A DNA stretch of 64,000 nucleotides from Luzula sylvatica. Lineage: Eukaryota; Streptophyta; Magnoliopsida; Poales; Juncaceae. Position 1 is the first letter of the stretch, and each line of letters begins with the position of its first letter. The position numbers and the translations under genes are program-made. Under the pieces are notes generated by a model that was given only the letters and a program-made list of their open reading frames with translations, made no database searches and was not told where the DNA came from. The stretch lies in NCBI GenBank assembly GCA_946800325.1, contig OX326956.1, positions 15,293,167 through 15,357,166 of the forward strand. Direction: 5' to 3'. Positions 55,283 to 64,000 of this stretch are shown here, piece by piece.

Positions 55283-58099
55283 ATGGATTCGGAAGCCGGA
55301 GGTAGTAATAATAATCCCCAAATCGAGCGTGCAAATACAATTGATTCTTCTCCGGTCGAGTTGACCCCACAATCGAGCACACAAAATCAATCGATACAAG
55401 CGGGAGAAACGGCTCCAAGTCAAGACGAAGATTCTTTGCTTTTGGGACGCAAGAGAAATCGTAGGTCCAAAGTGTGGGAAGATTTCAATGAAGAAATCAT
55501 CAATGGCGTAATCAAAGGTAGATGTAGGCATTGCAAAAAGTTACTCGGAGCCGATCCGAAAAATGGTACCAAGCATCTACTCGAGCATAAGAAGACTTGT
55601 TTACTAAAGAGACTTCATGGGCAATCCATTTTGAGACACACCACGGGTAATGACGGAAAAATCGAGATTCGGCCTTATACATTTGATCAAGAAAATGTTA
55701 GAAAAGAGCTTACTAGTATGATAATTTTGCACGAATACCCATTGGCAATGGTGGAGCACTTCGGATTTCGGAGGTACATTTATTCATATTTCATTTTGTA
55801 TATATATTTCTTGTCCTTACATTCGTTATATTTATAATTATAGATTTGCTAGTGTTATGCAACCTTTATTCAAAATGCATACTCGGAATACGGTTAGAAA
55901 CGACGTGATGAAGATGTACGAGCATGAAAAATTGAAGATGATGAAATGGTTTGAGGACAACGATAGTCGATATGCCATTACGACGGATATGTGGACGGCG
56001 AGTAACCAAAAAAAAGGTTATATGGCCGTTACCGCACATTTTGTAGATTCTTCTTGGGTTTTACAAAGCCGGATTATAAGGTAATTTAATTACTATTTAA
56101 AAATCAGATTTAAAAATTCAGATTTAATAATTCAGATTTAAAAAAAAAAAGTCAGATTTAAAAATTCAGATTTAAATTCAGATTTTTAAATTCAGATTTA
56201 AAAATTCAGATTTAAAGTCAGAATTTTAAATTCAGATTTAAAAATCAGATTTAAATTCAGATTTAAATTCAGATTTATAAAAATTCAGATTTAATAATTC
56301 AGATTTAAAAAAAAAAAGTCAGATTTAAAAATTCAGATTTAAAGTCAGAATTTTAAATTCAGATTTAAAAATCAGATTTAAATTCAGATTTAAATTCAGA
56401 TTTATAAAAATCAGATTTAAATTCAAATTTTTATAAAAGTCAGATTTAAATTCAGATTTAAAATCAGATTTAAATTCTTGGACCTAATCATATTTTGTAA
56501 ATTTCTAATTTGTAGGTTTATTTATGTGCCTTGTCCTCATACCGCGGAAGTTTTATGCGGGGAACTTCATAATTGTTTGATGGATTGGAATATAGATACC
56601 AAAATTAGCACGATAACTTTGGATAATTGCTCCACGAATGATGCAATGGTAAATTTAATTTTGGAAAAATTACCTAACGATTCTCTTTTGTTGGGTGGGG
56701 AGTTGTTGCACATGCGGTGCTCGGCTCATATTTTGAATTTAATTGTGAAAGATGGTTTAGAAGTTATTAGTAGCGCCATTGAGAAAATTCGGGATAGTGT
56801 TGCTTTTTGGGTTGGCACGCCTAAGAGGTACGAAAAATTTGAAGAAACGGCTCGTCAATTAAAAATCACCTCAACCAAAAAACTTGTTTTAGATTGTAAA
56901 ACGAGATGGAACTCAACATTTTTTATGTTAAATGTTGCAATTCCATATAAGGAAGTTTTTAAGCGGTTGAAACAACGAGAATCGCTTTATAAGTATAAAT
57001 GTTTGCCATCGGAAGAAGAGTGGGCAATGGCTAACGAAATTTGTGAAAAGTTGGAGTGTTTCCATATTGCTACGGAGATCTTTTCGGGAACCAAATATCC
57101 TACCGCCAATGTATTTTTTCCCAATGTTTGTGATCTAAGAATAGCAATGAATGAGTGGAAGTGTTCCGAGAATCCCATTATTAAGAATATGGCCATACAA
57201 ATGATTGAAAAATTTGACAAGTATTGGATTGAAATTCATGGGATAATGGGAGTAGCAACGGTGTTGGATCCTAGGTATAAACTCGCATTTTTCCAATTTT
57301 ATTTTCCTCTTTTATACGGTCCCGGAAATGCGAATCTCGAAGTGAAAAGGATCCGAAATGTTTGTTATCGTTTATTAGCCGAGTACGGCACAAAGGTACA
57401 AATGAATCATAATGAAAGAGGTAAAGAGAAGGTTTCGCAATTAACTATGGTTCCACCAAAGTCAACGTGTACGCATACTTTTCACAAGTTCGTTGTTTCC
57501 GTGAATGTAAATCCAAAGGATAATGTTCGATCGGAATTGGATCATTATTTGGATGAAGATGTGGTGATACCTAATGATGGTGATATTTTTAATATATTAA
57601 GTTGGTGGCAAAATGCCCTTAAGTATCCCACATTGCGATTAATTGTTAGGGATATTTTGGGAATTCCGGTGTCAACGGTTGCTTCGGAGTCGGCCTTTAG
57701 TACGAGTGGGAGGTTCGTTAGTCCTCATCGTAATAGATTGTCGCCTAACACGATAGAGGCACTTATGTGTACACAAAATTGGTTAGCCGCCGATTTGAAT
57801 GGTATATTAAATATTATTATTTTTTTTAATTATAAATAATTTATTTTGACGAATTTCATTTATTTCGGATTTTTTAGGTGCTTCTCAAGCGGAGAGCATG
57901 CAAATAGATTATTCGCAATGTCATCCTTTTTCGGACGACGTGGAGGAAGACGAAGAGGTAATTTTTTTTTTTGTAATTTAGTTTATTTTGGTTTTTTTAT
58001 AAGTTATGTTGTGTTGGTTTATCCATTGTAATTTATTTGAATTTTTTATAGATCGAGTCGCATGCGGAAACAAGTATTCGTGGAGGATCAACTATTTAG
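55283..58099 (+). CDS. hAT transposase (BED finger, RICESLEEPER/Ac-like)
   Basis: Cuts and pastes its element; acts in the nucleus. Exons 55283-55773, 55844-56080, 56516-57801, 57878-57957 and 58052-58099 all have GT-AG borders and matching phases; 713 aa, without internal stops. The BED zinc finger spans about residues 68-115 (SKVWEDF, CRHC, GTKHLLEHKKTC). The RNase-H-like core has ITTDMWTASNQKKGYMAVTA (first catalytic Asp), RFIYVPCPHTAEV, ITLDNCSTND (second Asp) and MRCSAHILNLIVKDG. The hAT dimerisation region is YPTLRLIVRDILGIPVSTVA, then SESAFSTSGRFVSPHRNRL. Intron 2 (435 nt) is a minisatellite. The upstream 800 bases hold repetitive leader or promoter DNA. Domesticated SLEEPER-like genes are similar, but the clean TIRs and TSD show this is a transposon gene. 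Confidence 0.93.
56095..56475 (+). repeat. Intron minisatellite (TTCAGATTTAAAnn)
   Basis: About 25 imperfect copies of (A)TTCAGATTTAAA, including a larger internal duplication (56119-56275 resembles 56282-56440). It fills nearly all of transposase intron 2. Confidence 0.88.
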
Positions 58100-58353
58100 A
58101 GATGCAATTTGATATTTGAACATTTATGATATTTAATAATTAATTATTGTAATGTTGGATTTTTATGTATTTTAAATTATTGTTGGATTGTTTTATTATT
58201 AATACCTTGGCTATTTTCATATTTTCTATTTTAATACCTTGAGCAATAGCCCTCTGGACATGGATGGTTAGAAAAAAAAATCAATTTTGTTTATACTGTC
58301 AGAAACTCAGAATGGTTGTAATTGTTTTAAATAAAAAAAAAAGAATATTCATC

Positions 58354-58397
<44 letters not shown>

Positions 58398-58546
58398 AAT
58401 TTCGGGTAACGGGTAATACCCGCGGGCGGGAAATTACCCGCGGGTTCGGGTACAGTTTTTTACCCGCGGGTATTTTGGGTTCGGGTTCGGGTATGGGAGA
58501 GGCTTACCCGAACCCGACCCGCCCCGTTGACATCCCTACTAGGGTT

Positions 58547-59454
58547 ATGCTCGTTAATCTACGTTATAGTCTCAGAAGTAGTAATAATCACGAAGTACAT
58601 TTTTGACATCTATTTCGATTGATGTTGCTCGAGATATACCAAATACCTTCTATTCGGAGAATGATATAACTTGGCCTAATTGGCGGCCATCGGATCTCAA
58701 ATTCGTTTGTTTTTTTTATTTTTTTTAAGTAATCTCGTGTGTAACTTCAGTTAAGATTTAATTATATTTAACTTCGTCGAAACGAGTTTACAAACTGAAA
58801 GAATGTGGGATCCCGTTAATTTATAAAGTGACGGGACCTCGAACCTCGAACCAGATTATTTATGCAATTAAAAATAAAATCAGAAATAGGAATTTTTTTT
58901 AGGATACAAGTTCCCGGAATTAGAAAATTGGATTAGTTGTTTATTAGTACTTATTTTTCTAATTATATCTTCTGTCAATAATAATCTGGAACTTGTTATA
59001 TCAGATTGTTGGCTGTTTTCATTATTTTATTTGGTATTATGTGGACCCAGATTTATTCGGCCGATATTGATTAATAAAAAGAGGTTTAAGAGTAGATCTC
59101 AAAATGAATGGCATATCTCCTTAATAAGTATGCATTAACTACTATAGGGATTATTAATAGTGGATGCATGATTTGGTTGTGCTAACAAACTATCTATCTA
59201 TCAACATTCAACACCCCAAAAAGCAAGCGGAGGCTTGAAGGCAAGAATCCATTGGCAATTGGCATCGATCACTTCTCTTTTGTGGTGATAAACTAAAATC
59301 AACAAATATTTGTTCTCTCTCTTGCAATCTCAAAAGAGTAATGATACTAATTTAATCGAAATATACGAAAATGTGACTTGATAAATTCTAATTGGATGAA
59401 CACAAATACACATACAAATACGCATATTGATTGCAAGCTCATAAAGACTTACCA
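58547..59454. other. Intergenic, no gene
   Basis: No coding segment or terminal repeat recognised. Confidence 0.5.
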
Positions 59455-59540
59455 GCAGTGGCGGATCTTGTCCCAAATCAATGGGAGGCAGTAATCTAGA
59501 AGATGTTGCTGTGAGAAATTTTAAAATTTTTTTGGAAAAA
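59455..59540. mobile_element. One end of a CAGTGGCGGATCTTG-type hAT element
   Basis: CAGTGGCGGATCTTG at 59455 matches the terminus of the hAT element at 37597-39553. No partner end or TSD was found within the next kilobase, so this is a truncated relic. Confidence 0.5.
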
Positions 59541-60257
59541 TAATAGTACATAATTTTTCAATTCTATCGTAAAACATACTAACATATATATATATATACT
59601 ATGATTTAAAGATTCAAGATTCAAGATTTAAGATTTAAAGATGTATATGATAGATGAATGATCTTGATAATTTGTCTAAAGATATCACTATCAGAATCAA
59701 CAGTAACTTCTACCTTTGTCCCCAGCCTAGTGTTGAGCAAAAAAATTTACTCACACATAAAACATGTTATCTAAGAAAATTAATTAAGAAGCTGTTCAAA
59801 TGTATATACTATATATACTCTAATTAGTTTTTTTTAACTTAAAATTACAAATTTATACTTCTTAAAATTAAAATATCATATTTATCCTTTCATTAAATCT
59901 GAAATATCATATTTATTCAAAAATTAAAAACAATCTAATTTTTCTGTTAAAATTAAAGATCAATATTTAAAATTACTATTTTGCCCTTCATATATTTACC
60001 TTTCTAAAAACCCAAAATGTCATATTTACCCTTTTAATAATCATTTTTACACATTACTATGCTAATCATTACTATACTATACAGATATGCACATCTCTTA
60101 TTTCTTAGTTATTATACTTGTATTATTAATTTTCTAATTACCATACTATACAGATATGCACATTTCTTATTTGCTATACTTGTATTATTCTTTTTCTCAT
60201 GTTCTAAATTTTGTACGAAACAAAAGAATAAATATGTAAATCCCCTTAATATAATAT
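59541..60257. other. AT-rich intergenic
   Basis: Contains a short duplicated segment around ATACTATACAGATATGCACAT (about 60069 and 60143). No gene. Confidence 0.55.
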
Positions 60258-61137
60258 GAGAAATTTTCAAAAAATCCCATATTTTTTTTGGATATTCTAA
60301 AAAACACTATCTTTTTGGAAACTCCAAAAAAAAATCTCTCCCAAACTTTTATTTTCAAATACCCTCATATGGGTTAAAACTAACCATGAATGACGTTAAA
60401 TTATTTTTTGACCAAAATATCCTTTTATTTATATATGTAGTAATTAAAAGAATATTTTTTTTATTTTTTATTAATTTTAAATAAGTCCCAAAAAAAATTT
60501 AGCTTATAATAATTTAAAGAAATAATAATTATATGTTATATTTATATAATTTTAATATTTCATATATAATATATATTTGTTTTTTTTTTCATTTTTTTCC
60601 CTGAAAACTAACATATAATAATAATAAGATGAACAACAATAGGAAAAAAAACAACTTGCAAATATTTAAAAATTAAAATATCATGAAACTATCAAATAAT
60701 ACATAAAAAGAAGAACGGAAATAAAAAAATAGATGTTTAAACATATATTTCTCTATCAATATTTTCAAGGTGTTTATTTATTGTTGTTTATTTTATTATT
60801 ATCTGATGTTATTTTTTCATGAATAATAAATGAAATATTAAAATTATATCTAATAATTTATTTTTTTGAAATTACTACATGTTAAAAAATATTTATGAAT
60901 TTTCTTACAATTAATCAAATTAATAAAAAATAACAAAAATATTCTTTTAAGTACTACATATGAAAATAGAAGGGTATTTTGGTCAAAAAAAAATTTTACA
61001 CCATCCATTGTTTGTTTTAGTTTTTATAGGGGTATTTGAAAATAAAAGTTTGGTAGAGAAATTTTTTTGGAATTTAAAAAATATATGGGCTTTTTTAGAA
61101 TATCCAAAAAATTTAGGATTTTTTTTGAAAATTTCCC
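60258..61137. mobile_element. 880-bp Mutator-like hairpin MITE (second family member)
   Basis: The ends GAGAAATTTTCAAAAAATCC and (other strand) GGGAAATTTTCAAAAAAAATCC resemble those of 34557-35417, as do the internal phrases TTTTCAAATACCC and GACCAAAATA. The flanking 9-mers are ATATAATAT and ATATAATAG (8 of 9 match). The halves are inverted copies of each other. It lies upstream of the ZAT-like gene. Confidence 0.8.
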
Positions 61138-61957
61138 ATATAATAGTATGTGCTAATCTAACGGGCCCAACATGTCATTGACAACCACACCTAATGATTA
61201 CACACCCAACAAAAAAAAAAGCTCATACATGGTTAAATTAAAACTAAATTAAATAAGAAAAAACGTAATTAATTAATATAGAAGCAACATACTAATCGAC
61301 CCATATTTATGGACACGTGTGAAGTGATTTTATTTGTTACAACTAACTCCCAGCAATTTTCTTAACTTCTCTCCATATATAATAAATCATGAACTTTTAC
61401 AATAAATAAATAAATACATAGATTATTCTCACTTAAAAATCCCTAAACATACTTAATTATTATAATTATAATTATAATATATATACGAGAGGAATTAATG
61501 AATATGAAACGTCAAAAGAAAGAAAAGGAGGCAATATATATAACGAAAATATTAAATAATGAAGAAATTAATAACTCCACGGCACGTCCTGTATGCATGG
61601 CATTTTGGCATGCCCACAGTTATCCCTGCTTCTCTGTGGCCCATTTTAGCCATGGCTTCTCTCGCCATTAGAGGTTCACCACAGAGAATCCCAAGCAAAT
61701 ATTCTTAGTATAGTTATAGTAGAGTTATGTTCCTCTCACCATTACTCTACCGCCCTTCTCTTTTCTCTCTGCTACTGCCTTTCTGTTCTTTGGTGGTGGA
61801 AGGATGCTTGTCACCTACTCCTCCTTAGTAGCAGCAGTAGTAGAGAACCACAACTATTACTAGCTCCCACTCTCCCTCTCTCTTTCTCTCTCTCTGTCTT
61901 TCTCTGGAAAGTCCTACCAACAGGAGTAAAGCTCAAGTTTGTTCGGTTGTTCCGCCA
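61138..61957 (+). promoter_or_regulatory. Upstream region of the ZAT-like gene
   Basis: No ORF. A CCATATATAATAAATC motif at 61373-61388 is TATA-like but far upstream. The 100 bases before the ATG are a CT-rich leader (CTCCCTCTCTCTTTCTCTC), common in plant 5' UTRs. The core promoter is not certain. Confidence 0.4.
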
Positions 61958-62854
61958 ATGGAGAAGCACACATGCAAGCTGTGCTTCCGCCGATTCCAGA
62001 ACGGACGTGCGTTGGGCGGTCATATGCGTTCTCACGTCATGTCAGCTGGAGTTGATGTTAACACCGGCAAGGCTGCCATGGCGTCGACTTCTTCGCCGGA
62101 GGAACCAGAATTGACGACGCCTCTTTCGTACGTACTAAGGGAGAACCCGAAGAAAAGCATCAGGATCTCTGATCCGGATCAATATATTTCGATAGAGCAA
62201 GAAGATGTTGACGAATCATCGTCTATCGTGCAAGATCAAGACAGCGACACTGATTTGCCTCAGGTAACTCTCCGTCGCAGGCGATCTAAGCGGCGCCGCC
62301 GATCATCTCCGTCCGTTCTTCTTGATTTCGAACTTGCGAGTTCGATTTCCACTGCATCGCTCGAATTAGAAGACGTAGCTCGCTCCCTGATGCTTCTCTC
62401 CCGTGATGTTTGGATCCGGTCGGACCCCAAAACAGAGCTTCCGGCCGGCACCGTGCCGGAGTTGGCGAAGAAGGCGAAGAATATATTCCAATGCGAGTCG
62501 TGCAAGAAAGTGTTTAAATCTTTTCAAGCACTCGGTGGGCACAGAGCAAGCTTCAAGAAAGGGAAAGGTGGATGCGTGGGAAATGTGGGCATTCCTTCTT
62601 CTTCTTCTTCAATGGCAGTTCATCAATGTCCTTACTGTCCTAGATCGTTCAACTCCGGCCAAGCACTTGGTGGTCACAAACGATCTCATCTTCATGCATC
62701 TTCTTCTCCCGTTAATGGTGGGATGAATTCGATGCCATCGATTTCTTCGAGCCCGATTGGCTTGATCGATCTTAATTTGCCGGCTCAAGCAGAGGATGAA
62801 TTCGAGTCCTCGGCTGTTTACGACGGAGAATTCGACACGAACAAGCTCTTCTGA
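61958..62854 (+). CDS. C2H2 zinc-finger transcription repressor, ZAT class, 3 fingers, EAR motif
   Basis: Nuclear DNA-binding protein of the plant QALGGH family (C1-2i/C1-3i; ZAT1/4/9-like), usually a stress-responsive repressor. Intronless, 298 aa. Finger 1 at residues 6-26 (CKLCFRRFQNGRALGGHMRSH minus the last residue), with GRALGGH in place of QALGGH as is usual for the first finger of this group. A basic stretch RRRRSKRRRRS (about 107-117) is a likely nuclear localisation signal. Finger 2 at 179-199 (CESCKKVFKSFQALGGHRAS) has Phe199 where the second zinc-binding His should be. Finger 3 at 224-244 (CPYCPRSFNSGQALGGHKRS, then H). The EAR repression motif DLNLP is at 271-275. Transcription regulators of this class are commonly intronless. 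Function of finger 2 is doubtful. Confidence 0.92.
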   Translation: MEKHTCKLCFRRFQNGRALGGHMRSHVMSAGVDVNTGKAAMASTSSPEEPELTTPLSYVLRENPKKSIRISDPDQYISIEQEDVDESSSIVQDQDSDTDLPQVTLRRRRSKRRRRSSPSVLLDFELASSISTASLELEDVARSLMLLSRDVWIRSDPKTELPAGTVPELAKKAKNIFQCESCKKVFKSFQALGGHRASFKKGKGGCVGNVGIPSSSSSMAVHQCPYCPRSFNSGQALGGHKRSHLHASSSPVNGGMNSMPSISSSPIGLIDLNLPAQAEDEFESSAVYDGEFDTNKLF

Positions 62855-64000
62855 ATCGATTAAGGCTCAAACTTAGTAGATATGAAATGAAGGCAAGTAT
62901 AAAAGATCTTTCTTTTCTTTTATTTTTGTTCTTTTTAGGTCATTATTCATTGTTTAGAGTTATGGGTTTTAGCAAAGATCAGGGTCTTCTCTGCTTATTT
63001 TGCTGACATTTATCAAATTTTTGGAGTATTTTCTTCATTAACATTATGTGAGTATCTTCTATGGTAGTTTGATACATGCAAAAATCATTAATTTCTGAAA
63101 CTTTATGGGCTCGTTCGGCGATACATGGAATAAAGGAATAACGGAAGAGAGACTAGTCAACAATTCCATTTTATTCCATGCGTGTTCGGTAACGCATTTA
63201 GAATAAGAAAATGGATTAAGGTATATGATTAAGATCAATGACCATACTACCCTTGCTTGTAATTTATCATTATCCAATTATTCAATTTTAAGAAAAATAA
63301 AAAATATATTTTTATAAATTAAGAAGAAGTATATAAGTATTACAAGAAAAATTAGAAAATATTCATTAACTCTCTCCATTCATTTTTTTCCTCAAAAACC
63401 ATAAATTCCTTATCCTGCAAAAGAATTTTTTTATTGCTTTCGTGTTATTTGCTTAGTTTTACTTGCCCTAATAACACGCAGCAAAAACTTGTTGAATTTT
63501 AACTTTCACAATATCCATCCATATTAGTCAGAGCAGAGAAAGAATTAGACAAGTAATACAAGCAAAATGTTTGTTATTTGCACTATTGAAATGGAAAATA
63601 AATCAGACACTGATTCATGAATCTATGGCAATGAGGAAGAATTGGAAAAAAGGGCTTTGCGTTTTAATCTCTTTTGCAAGCTACGGTAACACTTGTGGCA
63701 AACAAAACAATGATGGATAAAAGAGAAATTGTGTGGAGATGAATCAAAATTAAAATATCATAAAATCTTGTATCAACTCACAAATTAACCGGTAGCCCAA
63801 AAAACTGATTTAGCTTCAATCAAGGCATGGAAGCTTGGAGCATCACAAAGAAGCCTTGCTCCTACGTTCTACCAAATACATTGTCTAAATGGGGAAAGAA
63901 AGGCATGTAATCAAGAGTTCCTCCTTCAAGGAAAAAAGGTACTCGAGAGATATACATAAGAGTGCTTGTGCAAAAAATTTATCCATGAACTGTAGAACTT
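62855..64000. other. 3' flank of the ZAT-like gene
   Basis: 3' UTR and intergenic DNA. A GGCTCGTTCGGCG...GTGTTCGGTAACGC segment at 63108-63195 resembles a small eroded TIR element. No gene is seen. Confidence 0.5.

Larger units (their letters stand above)
54207..58538 (+). mobile_element. Complete, probably autonomous hAT transposon (4332 bp)
   Basis: Terminal inverted repeats TAGGGATGTCAA and TTGACATCCCTA, with a perfect 8-bp TSD, CTAGGGTT (54199-54206, 58539-58546). About 200 bases at the left end and 140 at the right are packed with GGGTA(T/A)TACCCG, CCCGCGGG and TTCGGG motifs in both orientations, presumably transposase-binding subterminal repeats. A five-exon intact transposase gene lies between. 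An A-run of about 42 bases (58355-58396) precedes the right subterminal block. Identical TSDs, an intact gene and clean ends indicate recent movement. Confidence 0.95.

Noticed and set aside
63108..63195. Possible small TIR element with GGCTCGTTCGG and TGTTCGGTAACGC ends
   Set aside because: Second terminus and TSD could not be placed, so it is mentioned only in the flank description.

Overview
This is nuclear DNA of a flowering plant, most likely a eudicot. It is AT-rich, its genes are split by short GT-AG introns, its proteins belong to plant families, and many classes of plant transposable element are present. The species cannot be named from the sequence.

Layout. The left three quarters (about 0.7-48.7 kb) is a local tandem array. 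One unit, read left to right, holds: a 2-oxoglutarate/Fe(II) dioxygenase gene (+); a YqgF/RuvX-like nuclease gene facing it (-); then two modules, each with a short RING-H2 gene (+) followed by exons of what looks like an ARM/TOG-repeat gene (-). Unit 1 starts at the broken dioxygenase copy A (2906). Unit 2 starts at the intact copy B (16423). Unit 3 starts at the intact copy C (45885) and is followed by the only intact YqgF gene (47508-48656). An extra RING module at 667 precedes unit 1. Unit 1 spans 13.5 kb and unit 2 spans 29.5 kb. The difference is largely explained by insertions in unit 2: a LINE, several hAT elements, Mutator-like MITEs, an LTR fragment and a roughly 2.9 kb long-TIR element carrying a piece of an NBP35-type gene. 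All five RING copies and all ARM exon sets look broken.

The right quarter is single copy. It holds a two-exon, two-finger (U1/matrin-type) zinc-finger gene (50652-52722, -), a complete hAT element with an intact five-exon BED/hAT transposase (54207-58538), a Mutator-like hairpin MITE (60258-61137), and an intronless three-finger C2H2 repressor-type gene of the ZAT class (61958-62854, +).

Genes likely to be functional: dioxygenases B and C (358 aa each), the YqgF-like protein (239 aa), the zinc-finger protein (451 aa), the hAT transposase (713 aa) and the ZAT-like factor (298 aa). The duplicated modules act as natural empty sites. Paralogous copies lacking an insertion allow exact boundaries and target-site duplications (TSDs) to be read for many elements. 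I saw no tRNA, rRNA or CRISPR.
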